IMG/VR virus record: IMGVR_UViG_3300024239_000016
Coordinates: 124,001 to 188,000 of that record
Source: a virus
Direction: 5' to 3' (one strand)
DNA: 64,000 bases
Under the pieces are notes generated by a model, which worked only from the letters and a program-made list of their open reading frames with translations, ran no database searches and was not told the origin of the DNA. Made by a program: the position numbers and the translations under genes. How positions within the stretch are numbered: the first letter of the stretch is position 1; every line of letters starts with the position of its first letter. Positions 16,444 through 26,329 of the stretch are shown here, piece by piece.

Positions 16444-18165
16444 TTAATAAACAACACCTTCATTATTTGGATGTAATTGATGGAAGAGATTTAACATCTC
16501 TGAGTGCGATGCCCCTTTCATCATCATACGCACATACTGACTGGCGTTAGTGCTACCACCAGTCAGGTTCATGTTTTGTGCCCGGAACACATATTCATCA
16601 ACACCAATAATAGTAATTAACTCTTTCTTGGTGGTCTCTTTACTCTGGTTTAGCGCAATGCCGTTATTCGGATACGCTCCAGTTACGTCTAGGTCGCCAG
16701 TAGAGCGCCGCATTCTGGTGCGGATGTGTGGCGCATCCGCGAATATACATAAGCCGTTGTCGACAATCTGTACAGCATTAAGAGCGACAATCCAATCTGT
16801 ATTTGAAAGAGTTTTGGTATCTAACTCGTCTGACATCTGATCAGAGGTAGTTCCCATCACTTTGCCGTATGGTTTAATAAAGTCATCCAAGAACTCAACG
16901 ATCTTTCTTGGCATTTTGTTAAACACATCAAAGCCCGAATCAACTGATTGCGCCGCAACTGACAGCTGCATATCTAACGTCGCTTCGTCGAACAACTCAA
17001 CAGAAATACAGTCCCATAAGTTGTAGACAGCATATTCGATCATGTGGTACCGCTGCATGAAAGCATGCCACTCTTCTTTTTCCAAGCCATCCGCTTCAGT
17101 GAATTTCATCTTGGAGAGCTTTAGAACCTTACCCAACATATGGTCTAGCGAGTAAGACTCTTCCTCCTGAGCACCAATGCGTATCTGCTTGTACAAACAC
17201 ATTGGATCCATAACCCAAAATGAAGCAGGCGCATATACCGAGTGCCATTGCCTGTGGTAGTCGAGAGATGATTTCTTACCGCTATCGCTAACCTTTTGGG
17301 CTTGACCTTGAGCAAACTTGAAGAATTTATATTCCTGAGGAACCGAAGGATCACTGAAAATATCTTTGCACTCTACCCCATATTTCGCGCAACACTCCAT
17401 TACTTTAGGAATGTCGTATGACATATTCCAGATGGCAAAGAAATCAGGCTTCCATTCATGCGCGCGGGCAAAGATAATTTTAATTACTTCAAAATCATTC
17501 TTTACTACCTTGAACTCAACATTCAGATTACGACTAGCAACAATCGGACCTAGCTTTTCATCTTTCAAAATGTATTTGTCTAAGGCTTTGCGAAAATTAA
17601 CCTCAGGATTTGGAAAGCCTACTAAAGCTTCTTCTGTGATGGCGATAATCGCTTTATTCTTCATTGTTAGCGATGCCATCAAGATTTTACGATGTCCGTG
17701 AACCACATCAGCTTCGATATCGAATACAGCTACCGAATATGGTGTGATGTGATTAGGGTATCTCTTGCGGTACATCCGCTTAATTAGCGTAGTGGATGGA
17801 ATGTCAGCGGCATAGACATAAGGTGTTCTGACTGCTTGCTTCAGACTGTTTCTTGGATTTGGGTACTCACCGAGCGCTTTAGCAATAGCTGGCACTAATT
17901 CAAACTGACGACATTTAAACCTGTCGCACTTTGTGATGTCTTCCCATTCTTTACGCTGCTTGTATTCTTTCCGATATCCTGGTTTTGTGACGAAAAAAGG
18001 ACGTTTAATATCGTCCTTTGACACCAATCGAGGAATTACACGGCCATCTTTGGTATGTATGATTTCCTTGATGTAGTGTCGATCAGGCATTCCTCGTTCA
18101 GGCGGTGGAACGTAGTATACAAACCTACACTCCCTTCCGGCTATTTCTTCTAATGGAATTTCCAC
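16444..18165 (-). CDS. Family-B DNA polymerase, exonuclease domain plus start of palm (motif A only)
   Basis: 573 aa, GTG start with GAGG 4 nt upstream. 3'-5' exonuclease motifs are complete: Exo I FDIEAD (D149/E151), Exo II IWNMSYDIP (D251), Exo III YNLWDC (Y381/D385). Polymerase motif A is visible as DLDVTGAYPN (D493), equivalent to DxxSLYP. The protein then ends about 80 residues later, before room for motif B (KxxxNSxYG) or motif C (YxDTD). It therefore looks like the N-terminal part of a split or truncated polymerase. The rest is not in the adjacent gene and may lie elsewhere in the genome. Confidence 0.8.
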   Translation of the reverse strand: MEIPLEEIAGRECRFVYYVPPPERGMPDRHYIKEIIHTKDGRVIPRLVSKDDIKRPFFVTKPGYRKEYKQRKEWEDITKCDRFKCRQFELVPAIAKALGEYPNPRNSLKQAVRTPYVYAADIPSTTLIKRMYRKRYPNHITPYSVAVFDIEADVVHGHRKILMASLTMKNKAIIAITEEALVGFPNPEVNFRKALDKYILKDEKLGPIVASRNLNVEFKVVKNDFEVIKIIFARAHEWKPDFFAIWNMSYDIPKVMECCAKYGVECKDIFSDPSVPQEYKFFKFAQGQAQKVSDSGKKSSLDYHRQWHSVYAPASFWVMDPMCLYKQIRIGAQEEESYSLDHMLGKVLKLSKMKFTEADGLEKEEWHAFMQRYHMIEYAVYNLWDCISVELFDEATLDMQLSVAAQSVDSGFDVFNKMPRKIVEFLDDFIKPYGKVMGTTSDQMSDELDTKTLSNTDWIVALNAVQIVDNGLCIFADAPHIRTRMRRSTGDLDVTGAYPNNGIALNQSKETTKKELITIIGVDEYVFRAQNMNLTGGSTNASQYVRMMMKGASHSEMLNLFHQLHPNNEGVVY

Positions 18166-18186
18166 ACTTACCTCGCGGACAAGACA

Positions 18187-19434
18187 ATGAATAAATTATG
18201 GTTTAGTCCTGAGAGCATTAGCTTTCAGAAGAATGAAAAATTCAAAATTGAGCTGACAGAATGTATCGAGCAGCTACAGACCGCTGATGTTCGTAACGGT
18301 CGTAATCATGAAATTCTGCAAAGGTTACAAAAAGTTATTGAGGATCACTCTGGAATTTCAGTAAACATAATTCAGAAAGAAGATGATAATGGCATCCGTA
18401 TCGGAATGCCGATGATGACCAAGAATCATGTACTTTTTGACGAAATGCGACAGACTGTGGCGAGTACTACCGATTTAGTCAGGACTCTCGGGAACGATAA
18501 GTTTATCAAGGGTTTTGCTGATCCGTCAACAGGACGCATTGGCGGTGCATTCAGCAAGATAATGGTGGATCTCCATCTACCTAACAAAGATGTATTTACA
18601 AGCGGCCTAACAGCTGGAATGATCGCGGCCGTGATTCTGCACGAACTGGGTCACATCTGGTGCTACTACTTCTACTTCGGTGCTGTTGTTAGAACTAGCA
18701 GCGTGTTCGAGTACCTGCAACGTAATCTGACCGATGAACTCGATGAGCGTGAGCGTATTTTTGTAATCACCACTGCTGGCCGCGCAGCTGGTATGCCCGA
18801 TAGTGATATCAAGGCGGCTACCAATATCAAATCCAAAGATGTGGTTCAGATGGTGCTTGTCTCAAATACGGCCGATACCATCCGTTCTCAGCTAGGAGCT
18901 AATATTTACGATCACACTACGTGGGAATCGTTAGCTGACGAATACGCTGTTCGGATGGGGGCCGGAGTCGAACTAGCCACAGCTTTAGATATGATCTATC
19001 GCCGCGGTCTCTCTAGATCGCACCGTGGGTGGACTCTTTATCTCTTCTTTGAAGTGATCAAGTTGATTCTGATTGCTATTCCTGGTCTAAATTTCATGGG
19101 AGTTATGTTGATCCTCATGGATGCCAGTTCCGCACATCACGATGATCCCGAAGCGCGCTTTAAACGCTTCCGTGACCAGTTTGTACAAGGACTGAAACAA
19201 CCGGATATCACGCCCGATGAGAGGAAGAGATTTCTCGAGAACATCGATAGGATGAATGCGCTTCTTGCCGAGGTAGAGGATAAGCGTCAGTTCCTCTCAG
19301 TCATTGTGGAAGCAATTGTTCCTAGCTTACGCCGGCGTAAGTCTACGTTAGACAAAATTCGTATCCTCGAAGGGCTAGCCACCAACGAGCTCTTTATTCT
19401 TTCTCAACAAATCAAATCGGATCTACAGTCCTAA
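18187..19434 (+). CDS. M48-like zinc metallopeptidase, membrane-associated
   Basis: 415 aa. The zincin motif HELGH (H152, E153, H156) is followed by a third-ligand motif WESLADEYAVRMG (E248, D252), the arrangement of M48 (HtpX/Ste24) peptidases. Residues about 275-305 (LYLFFEVIKLILIAIPGLNFMGVMLILMD) are hydrophobic, probably one hairpin or membrane segment. A following HHDDPEARFKRFRD recalls the SxHPxxxxRI tail of M48 enzymes. The gene is divergent from the polymerase gene with only 21 nt between the start codons. It could process virion proteins or attack host membrane proteins; no evidence separates these. Confidence 0.7.
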   Translation: MNKLWFSPESISFQKNEKFKIELTECIEQLQTADVRNGRNHEILQRLQKVIEDHSGISVNIIQKEDDNGIRIGMPMMTKNHVLFDEMRQTVASTTDLVRTLGNDKFIKGFADPSTGRIGGAFSKIMVDLHLPNKDVFTSGLTAGMIAAVILHELGHIWCYYFYFGAVVRTSSVFEYLQRNLTDELDERERIFVITTAGRAAGMPDSDIKAATNIKSKDVVQMVLVSNTADTIRSQLGANIYDHTTWESLADEYAVRMGAGVELATALDMIYRRGLSRSHRGWTLYLFFEVIKLILIAIPGLNFMGVMLILMDASSAHHDDPEARFKRFRDQFVQGLKQPDITPDERKRFLENIDRMNALLAEVEDKRQFLSVIVEAIVPSLRRRKSTLDKIRILEGLATNELFILSQQIKSDLQS

Positions 19435-19443
19435 GGAAACAAC

Positions 19444-19944
19444 ATGAAATTTCTTCCCTTTTATCTGAGCCTTGCCGAGCAAAACCAACTGGTCAGTTCT
19501 GTTGGTATTACCAACACTGGTATTGGCGAGCGTCGCAAGATCATTGGTTTCGCTCTCGGTGAAGCCATTGGTACCTACTTGCCAATTGAGTTCACCTCGG
19601 AACAAGAGGCCGATTTGAAGTTCTCGAAAGAGTACCGTACTTCCCTCGAAGATGCCATCGCCATGTTCAACGAGTTCATGATTCTGGAGCGCAACTGCGC
19701 TCTCGATATCGCCAAAGGCGTCTACATGTATCGCACCGTGATGGCGAATACGGATGCTTTGCAGGCCAACTGGGCTGGTCTCCACGCGACCATTCGGAAC
19801 TTCATTCCGGAAGATGACATGGCATTCTACGAAAAGAATGCCTGCGCAATCAGTAACTTCAGCCGAAGTTTCCGCGCTCTTTTCAATGAGCGGCTTAAGG
19901 AAATAGCAGAGCGGGCTGCTAAGGATCTGAACTCCGGGTACTAA
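19444..19944 (+). CDS. Hypothetical protein, 166 aa
   Basis: It starts 9 nt after the peptidase gene with CTAAGGAAACAAC as ribosome site and is probably in the same operon. The product is helical (MKFLPFYLSLAEQNQLVSSV...), with GC-richer codon use than the peptidase gene, which suggests moderate to high expression. No recognised motif. Confidence 0.75.
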   Translation: MKFLPFYLSLAEQNQLVSSVGITNTGIGERRKIIGFALGEAIGTYLPIEFTSEQEADLKFSKEYRTSLEDAIAMFNEFMILERNCALDIAKGVYMYRTVMANTDALQANWAGLHATIRNFIPEDDMAFYEKNACAISNFSRSFRALFNERLKEIAERAAKDLNSGY

Positions 19945-19955
19945 TCAACTAACGA

Positions 19956-19987
19956 ATAAATGGCACCTAGTGGTGCCATTTATTTAC
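19956..19987 (+). terminator. Hairpin terminator
   Basis: 12-bp perfect stem ATAAATGGCACC / GGTGCCATTTAT with loop TAGT, followed by TTACTTTTTG. Confidence 0.7.
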
Positions 19988-20007
19988 TTTTTGTTTCAGA
20001 GGTGGAT

Positions 20008-22116
20008 ATGTCATTAAACGATGATTTTTTAACAGACGAAGAGCGCGCTGCTCGTACTGACAAAGCGCAAGAAGAGCTTTTTGCAAACGAGTTTGGCACA
20101 CCGCCAATTTCGATCGGGAATATGGTAGGCGATGACTCCAGTCCCAGTAAGTTCTTTGTCAATCCGAATCCAAACGAGATTCCAGTTCTGCTGGAAGATC
20201 TAAAGCTGATCGAAAGCCTGGAATCAGCGCTGGATGATCTCAACGATCTGCGGATTACAATTGTTCAGAATGGTGGCATTGATCGCGCTATGGCAGCTAG
20301 CATGGAGTCGTTCGTGCCCGAACTGCTGGCAAGACGACCGCTGAACTCTTTCAGCTTACATCAGTCGATTACAAACTACCAGATTAGTCTGGAAGAGATC
20401 GATAAGAAACGGCTTGGCATTTATGCAGGTCTCACTGCTGCGCTTATGGCCATTGTCTGGAAGATCTACAAATGGCTATTCGGTAAGAAAGAAGGTAGCA
20501 GCAGCGACGCTACATCTTCGGTAGCTAGCGGCGAAGCCGTAGAAGCTCGTACCGAGATGGTGGTTGATGCAGCTGAGACATCGCCTATTGTTGAACAAGC
20601 AACGGCTGTCATCGCTGAGCGTCATCGCGAAAATAGCGAGGTCACCAAAGCTCGTCGAAACCTGGACGCTGAGATCAAGCAACTCCTTGACAATTCGACT
20701 GAAGGAAAGACAATTGGTTTCCTTGGGAAGAGTTCTGAAATTCAGGAGATCTATCGCTTGATTATTACAAGCTCCTCATGGAACTATCAGCAGATCGTTC
20801 ATCGCCTGGAATTGCTGCTTGATCATATCAAAGCGGCTAGCGATGCGATTGGTAATCCTAGCTCTCCAGCATTCACTGCTGTCTTGGACGCAATGCGTGC
20901 AACCGGTGATTACCGCAGTCAGGTTCGTAGTCCTGAAGACCGTCATCTGGTAACTGGCGGCGGCGGGGTTGGTCTGAATGCGCTGGTTCCGGCGATCGCC
21001 TATCGCAATCCGTCTATGCAAGTTGGGAAAAATGTCCCGGGATATGTGTTGCGCACTGGTATCATGTTCCGTCAGAAGTTTATTGACATTGGTTCTATCT
21101 CCTATTTCTTCAAAGACCAATCTGGTCTGCGCGGAATGATAGAGGCCCATGACGTTTACAGTCGCGACATGGGACAGATCTATGAAGATATCAAGCGTCT
21201 TGCTGAATCTTCTATCGTGACCGATTACATCAAGGCCAGTCGTGAAATTGAGCGGGAGCTCAAAGATACTCTTCCCGCTATCGAAAAAGCTACCGAAGCT
21301 GCCGATGCGTACATGAAGAAGTTGCCGAAGAAAACAAATGGCAAGATGGCGGATACCACTCCAGGTATCTACAATCGAGACTCTGCTTTCCGCGATGACA
21401 TGGCTGGGACGACGCATGTGGATTTCGATGGGGATAAAGTAGTTCCAGATGTAAACCCCGAGACCCAAGAACCCCCCGTTCACGGTGAAGGTACAGCTGG
21501 TGTTCAGCCGGATGGTTCGGTTAAAGAGCCTCGCGTTCCCTTGGACAGGAGCGGTAGTGGCGATAGTACGCGCTACAACGCTCAATACGCAAATCACGAA
21601 CTGATCTTTCGCTTCCTGGAACATGAGCTGCGCGGTAAAGTTCGTGAAGTTACTGATTGGGGCGCTGTGCTTGGTTTTATCGCTCGCGATATCTCCATCA
21701 TCAACTTACGCCTTACGTCCAAATTGATGACTTCCCAACAGGCTAGCCTTGCTGAAATTCGTCGGTCGCTCACTGGCAAAGACGATAAGGGCGAACAGAA
21801 AGACTTCGTTGCTGAGATGGATGCGAAGCTTCTCGGTATTCTGGAAATGATTATCCAGAAAACAAAGAATGCTAACGTCACCATGGCAGACAAGCCTCGC
21901 AAGCTGTGGTCCATTCAAGGTATGCTTGATAAGATCGTACGGCCGGTTAGTCAGTTCCTTGGACTTAGCAAGGATAATCATGAGAAGTTCAATGACGCTT
22001 TTGCGACATATACCAAAGCGCTGCATGAGATGGCTGATGTCTTCGAAAAGGAATTCGATTCGGAAACAGCTAACCGCTTGCGTGCAATGGCTAAATCAAC
22101 AACGTTTGTTGAATAA
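20008..22116 (+). CDS. Large membrane-anchored or internal virion protein, 702 aa
   Basis: The start is ATG 20008 (CAGAGGTGGAT); the upstream frame runs through the terminator. It has an acidic N-terminus, then MAASMESF around residue 100, a candidate S-x-E prohead-protease site like those in the inner-head proteins. A hydrophobic segment at about 137-157 (IYAGLTAALMAIVWKIYKWL) is followed by a long charged, helical C-terminal region with coiled-coil character. A virion-internal role is likely from the SxE pattern and neighbourhood, but the family is not recognised. Confidence 0.6.
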   Translation: MSLNDDFLTDEERAARTDKAQEELFANEFGTPPISIGNMVGDDSSPSKFFVNPNPNEIPVLLEDLKLIESLESALDDLNDLRITIVQNGGIDRAMAASMESFVPELLARRPLNSFSLHQSITNYQISLEEIDKKRLGIYAGLTAALMAIVWKIYKWLFGKKEGSSSDATSSVASGEAVEARTEMVVDAAETSPIVEQATAVIAERHRENSEVTKARRNLDAEIKQLLDNSTEGKTIGFLGKSSEIQEIYRLIITSSSWNYQQIVHRLELLLDHIKAASDAIGNPSSPAFTAVLDAMRATGDYRSQVRSPEDRHLVTGGGGVGLNALVPAIAYRNPSMQVGKNVPGYVLRTGIMFRQKFIDIGSISYFFKDQSGLRGMIEAHDVYSRDMGQIYEDIKRLAESSIVTDYIKASREIERELKDTLPAIEKATEAADAYMKKLPKKTNGKMADTTPGIYNRDSAFRDDMAGTTHVDFDGDKVVPDVNPETQEPPVHGEGTAGVQPDGSVKEPRVPLDRSGSGDSTRYNAQYANHELIFRFLEHELRGKVREVTDWGAVLGFIARDISIINLRLTSKLMTSQQASLAEIRRSLTGKDDKGEQKDFVAEMDAKLLGILEMIIQKTKNANVTMADKPRKLWSIQGMLDKIVRPVSQFLGLSKDNHEKFNDAFATYTKALHEMADVFEKEFDSETANRLRAMAKSTTFVE

Positions 22117-22130
22117 GCTTTAAAATACCA

Positions 22131-22156
22131 CCTCCTACCCCTCTCGGGGTAGGAGG
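22131..22156. terminator. Bidirectional hairpin at a convergent junction
   Basis: 11-bp perfect stem CCTCCTACCCC / GGGGTAGGAGG, loop TCTC, between genes ending at 22116 (+) and 22163 (-). Confidence 0.75.
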
Positions 22157-22162
22157 AATGGT

Positions 22163-25105
22163 TTATGATTTATGACTAATCCAGTTAAACGTAATGTCGT
22201 CAACCACAGTCGTAGTGCTATCGGCTAACGCAATCAGTTTTTGCCGAACGCTACACCGATTGTGCTGGTTGATGATTGTGACCGCACTGTAATTTGCAGT
22301 ACCTCCCAATCCCTTCACGCCGACATCGATAACATCATTGCCAAATACACGGCGTAATTCTTCGATGATAGCTGAGATTGAGATTTGAGTCTTCGTTAAC
22401 TCAGACTTCAACACAGAGGACGCTTTATTGACCAGTGTATTCTTGAGGGCATCGTTGTTATTGACCGCTTCAGTTACATAAAGATCAATAACCAAAGCTT
22501 GCTCGGCATGGATGTTTGCACGACGGCTATCATCCACAATTACTTCGATCAGGCCAATGAGTACCTTTGGATGGAAGAAGACACTAGTGTTATCCAGCGT
22601 TTTCATTCCGATCTCGGACAGCTCACTAACAATCCAGGAAGCGAGCGCATCGTGCGCTTTCTTGCGATATGTCTGGATAGCAGGATCGGTAGCGAAATAA
22701 TAGAGCCCATCCAACATGAGGATATCGATGTATCTCGAAATAGCTCGCTCCGATTCAATAACTGGTTGGCCATTCTCGATAACAAGATCGCCTGCCATGT
22801 GCGCGTACACTACATCGCCATCTTCCGTCATCTGAGGATCGCCAGCGCGATGCAGGATCTCATTATAGACGACCTCACCATCAATGATTCTGAAGATCTG
22901 GTTGGTCTCAGGATCTCTGGCGTACTGATTCTCGGTATAACGTTTTGGGATACTGACTGTATGGCGTTTGTATGCCATCTCGTCAACATATGAGCGAGCT
23001 CTCTTCCACAATGCATCGAGTGGCTTGCCGATCGTGTAATCCAACTGCTCATGATTGACAGTGTAAACCACCTCTGGCAGAATAGCACGACCAATAACAC
23101 TATCGATATTTGAGTACGAGTACTGAGGGCCAACCTGAGCAGTAGTGACAAAGAAAATATCGAAAACCGCATCGAGATCCAGTGCCACATTTAGAGGGTC
23201 CTCGGTATACATGTAGAAATCATTAAAAATCATACTGTGATTTCTGTCGATGTCGAAATTTGTCTTGAGCTTGAACTCGAAGATTCGCTCGCCGTCGCTC
23301 TCTACCCTGATCAACTCTGCGTTGATATACGCGCGATCTCGCTGATTGTGTGGCCGAATACCAAGCTGACAAATGAGCTCACTGTCGTTGAGACCTGTGC
23401 GGACAGTCTCTGATGAAACTGTACGGATTAGCAACGAATACCCGTAATCTGTTTTAACGCAATCCGCTACTTGAACGCCAACTTGCAAAAGCGAAGAAGC
23501 ATTTTCTGCAATGAATAGCTTTGCGTTGAAGACCGGATCAACGAGATAATACGCTCGTAGATCAAAATCCGAAGTAGTGGCATCGAGAACATAATGGAAC
23601 GGAGTGTATTTGTACTCTTTAGAACTGAGCTCAACTACCTTTTGCTCAACGCTCAGTTCTTTCAGATGCCTCAGTTCATCCGCCGTCAAATGACGGTAGT
23701 CTCCATTGTCGTAGACGAAAAACGCCTCAGGAGTGATAGTGACTCGATACCCATTATCAATAATACCTGATTTATCCACCAATGTACTCAGTCTGGTAGA
23801 TACAACACTCATGTTAGCCGCAATCCCACTACTGGCACGCGGAGTAATCGTCGATGACAGCAGCGTTGAATAATCGCTAACCGATGGAGCGATTAGCTCA
23901 CGCGTCGCTAAGAAAACGCGATCTGTAACCACGTCAATGCCCTTGATGATCGTATAACCGGCATCAACTAACTCTTGGTTTATCTGCGCTGGAGTGATCG
24001 GAATTTGTGGCTTACCAATTGAGTTGGTAAAGATACGTTCACGAATTTCGTCAACAGTCAGTGGTTTCCGACCGCCAGTAGTAATCGAAGATGATGCACA
24101 AGCCACAGATCTGAACGTATTCAGCGGAGCCGAGTAGACCGTATTATCGGAAGGACTCACAGCAAACCACTTGGCTACGAATTCAGTAATCGGGTACTCG
24201 GATAGGTTGATCGAGATATCGCCTTTTGTGTAATAGACATCAGCACGCACAGTTCCGCTAATCGAACCATTCTGTGTAAAGATTTGCGGCAGGCTAACTC
24301 TCACAAAGCCATCATAAGGCTCGACCACCGCACACGGCGTAGCCAAGTCCACAACGCGGTTGGATAGAACCACAGGGAGTTCTTTCTCACCTGATGAGTC
24401 GCTAACGAACACTCGCGCTGTGTAGTAATTATCAGGGAACTGGATATCCAGCTTAAACTGCTGAGATGGACTGATGGATCCTGTTTTGCTGATGAACGCA
24501 AACTGATCAACTTCCAACTGCATAGTCAGCCAGCGGCCATTCACATTGTCGTATACGAACTCGCCCCAAGGAATTGCGTTTGCCGAGAGCTCTTTGAGAG
24601 GCGACTGCTTGGATGTATCGTACACAACTGTGAGTCCGCCATGCTCCATCCGACGGATCTCGACTGGATACTGCAGACTAAACTGAATATCCGCTACAGT
24701 GAAAGTGGTATTGCGCGGAATCACTAGTTTATGGATATTCAAAACAGGATCTCTGACCATGGCAGCTTGCAGCTCTGTCATGGCTAAACTTAACTGGATG
24801 GTGATCCTGGATGGTTGAGAGAAGATCTTTGAAATATCTCGATCGGAAATATGGGAGTAGAGCTCCATCATCGTGGTGCTAGCGCGCTCGTACTGATTAC
24901 GATGAGCTACTTCCATCCGAGCAGCCGCCGCAGAGACCATTGCTGCATTTGCGCCCAACAGAGCAGCAAAAGGATTACTGGTATCCGGTAAGGTAAGATC
25001 GCCATTAGAGATCTCTTCTAGAGCTGTAATAGCTTGTCTCTGGATACTTGCTGGACTGTGGATGTAAATACCAACATTATCAATTAGTTTATCAAAAACT
25101 GACAT
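22163..25105 (-). CDS. Large virion protein, possible baseplate wedge
   Basis: 980 aa, one of the largest products here. Residues about 128-150 (VIPRNTTFTVADIQFSLQYP) resemble the start of the conserved domain of T4 gp6 / phage J baseplate wedge proteins, where a fixed IPxGTxF phrase precedes beta-strands. The C-terminus (residues about 870-980) has an assembly-like module with VIDLYVTEAVNNNDALKNTL and DVIDVGVKGLGG. Beta-rich throughout with no signal peptide. The baseplate assignment is a family-level guess. Confidence 0.5.
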   Translation of the reverse strand: MSVFDKLIDNVGIYIHSPASIQRQAITALEEISNGDLTLPDTSNPFAALLGANAAMVSAAAARMEVAHRNQYERASTTMMELYSHISDRDISKIFSQPSRITIQLSLAMTELQAAMVRDPVLNIHKLVIPRNTTFTVADIQFSLQYPVEIRRMEHGGLTVVYDTSKQSPLKELSANAIPWGEFVYDNVNGRWLTMQLEVDQFAFISKTGSISPSQQFKLDIQFPDNYYTARVFVSDSSGEKELPVVLSNRVVDLATPCAVVEPYDGFVRVSLPQIFTQNGSISGTVRADVYYTKGDISINLSEYPITEFVAKWFAVSPSDNTVYSAPLNTFRSVACASSSITTGGRKPLTVDEIRERIFTNSIGKPQIPITPAQINQELVDAGYTIIKGIDVVTDRVFLATRELIAPSVSDYSTLLSSTITPRASSGIAANMSVVSTRLSTLVDKSGIIDNGYRVTITPEAFFVYDNGDYRHLTADELRHLKELSVEQKVVELSSKEYKYTPFHYVLDATTSDFDLRAYYLVDPVFNAKLFIAENASSLLQVGVQVADCVKTDYGYSLLIRTVSSETVRTGLNDSELICQLGIRPHNQRDRAYINAELIRVESDGERIFEFKLKTNFDIDRNHSMIFNDFYMYTEDPLNVALDLDAVFDIFFVTTAQVGPQYSYSNIDSVIGRAILPEVVYTVNHEQLDYTIGKPLDALWKRARSYVDEMAYKRHTVSIPKRYTENQYARDPETNQIFRIIDGEVVYNEILHRAGDPQMTEDGDVVYAHMAGDLVIENGQPVIESERAISRYIDILMLDGLYYFATDPAIQTYRKKAHDALASWIVSELSEIGMKTLDNTSVFFHPKVLIGLIEVIVDDSRRANIHAEQALVIDLYVTEAVNNNDALKNTLVNKASSVLKSELTKTQISISAIIEELRRVFGNDVIDVGVKGLGGTANYSAVTIINQHNRCSVRQKLIALADSTTTVVDDITFNWISHKS

Positions 25106-25116
25106 GCTCTTTTCCT

Positions 25117-26220
25117 TTAGTTGGTGTTAGCTGAGGATACTTCATTGTGGACGTTGATTCTCGCTCCAGATATGTACTGTGCGACTTCCAAGTATTTATC
25201 TCTCGGAATCCACCATTCCAACTCAGCGGTGTCAATATTGATGTAAGGATAGCCGTTGTGGTTATAGATGAACAACTCATCTCGCGGAATCTTCACCATC
25301 GCGTTTTCGCGATAACCATCCATCATGTCGCCGTTAGTCATCCGAACGGCTCTGTTGAATTGATCTATTACGATATCGTCGTAATGCAATTGGCCGTAGC
25401 ACTTGAAACGACAAGTAACTAAGTCATTGGCTGTATTGATTGTTTTGCCAAATTCAAAGTTATGTGCGGCAGCTGATGACACAGCCACTGGGTGGGAGGC
25501 CCCAGTGCACATAATCTGGGAAAGACTATATCCATCTGACTTAAGTACGATTGAATAAATCCGAGAATCAAAATCGCGTCGTCTTGCCAGAACGTACGGA
25601 GGGTACGGGACCATTATTCCGGCAAAAACATAAGCTTGATAAATGATCCACATTGCGAGCATGTAAATAGAAACATTACCATCCATATTCCGCATCGTCA
25701 TGTCGATGTCAAATGAACGGTAAATATCAATAGGTCCGTCAATCCACCCGTAGGATTCTTGCATCTTCCCATCCGGGGAATTGTACGTCTGGGCCGCTAT
25801 ATCTTGCCATCCAGAGACAGCTTGTGCTGTTTCCATGAATATTGGTATGAATGCTTGTCTATTGTCGACAAATGGAGAGGTGATTTCTCCCTTCGGTGCG
25901 AGACGTGGATCAAGCAAGCAACGAATGGCTCTGGCTAGGGAATATCTGTTACCGATTGCTAGCGAGTTGAACTTACGATCAGCTCTTAGATTATCGGAAC
26001 TCAGATTCAAGCGAGGCCTTGTAATAAAGATCAGGGGAGTCTGTTCTCTATTGCGCGGTAATGCAGTTGGTGCTTTCCGATGGTTGAGGCCAAAGAAAGC
26101 ATTTGTGTAAACCTGATCCATGTGACCGTAAGGACCTTGGACCATAATTTTCTTCAATAGATCCACTCCAGCATCTGCTGCTTCGCGTGTGATCTGAAAC
26201 TGTTCAGTTTCGTTTGCCAT
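25117..26220 (-). CDS. Virion-type protein, 367 aa
   Basis: It is upstream partner of the 980-aa gene (11 nt gap) in a two-gene leftward operon. The body is beta-rich (GPIDIYRSFDIDMTMRNMDG) with aromatic-rich stretches (IYMLAMWIIYQAYVFAGIMV, about 185-204) that look like a buried core rather than a membrane helix. Position beside the putative baseplate wedge suggests a tail or baseplate component. No motif proves it. Confidence 0.55.
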   Translation of the reverse strand: MANETEQFQITREAADAGVDLLKKIMVQGPYGHMDQVYTNAFFGLNHRKAPTALPRNREQTPLIFITRPRLNLSSDNLRADRKFNSLAIGNRYSLARAIRCLLDPRLAPKGEITSPFVDNRQAFIPIFMETAQAVSGWQDIAAQTYNSPDGKMQESYGWIDGPIDIYRSFDIDMTMRNMDGNVSIYMLAMWIIYQAYVFAGIMVPYPPYVLARRRDFDSRIYSIVLKSDGYSLSQIMCTGASHPVAVSSAAAHNFEFGKTINTANDLVTCRFKCYGQLHYDDIVIDQFNRAVRMTNGDMMDGYRENAMVKIPRDELFIYNHNGYPYINIDTAELEWWIPRDKYLEVAQYISGARINVHNEVSSANTN

Positions 26221-26329
26221 TTTTTCTTACCTTTTTCAATAGGTCTAGTCATGATGATTTGCGGCAGAAGTTAATCCTTGCTGACAAATTAGCCATAGAC
26301 TAACATTTTTTTTTATCAGGGAAAACATC
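26221..26329. promoter_or_regulatory. Divergent promoter region
   Basis: 109-bp gap between divergent genes. GCCATAGACTAACA (about 26291-26304) followed by nine T resembles the TCTATAGAC-type elements elsewhere. No hairpin is seen. Confidence 0.35.
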
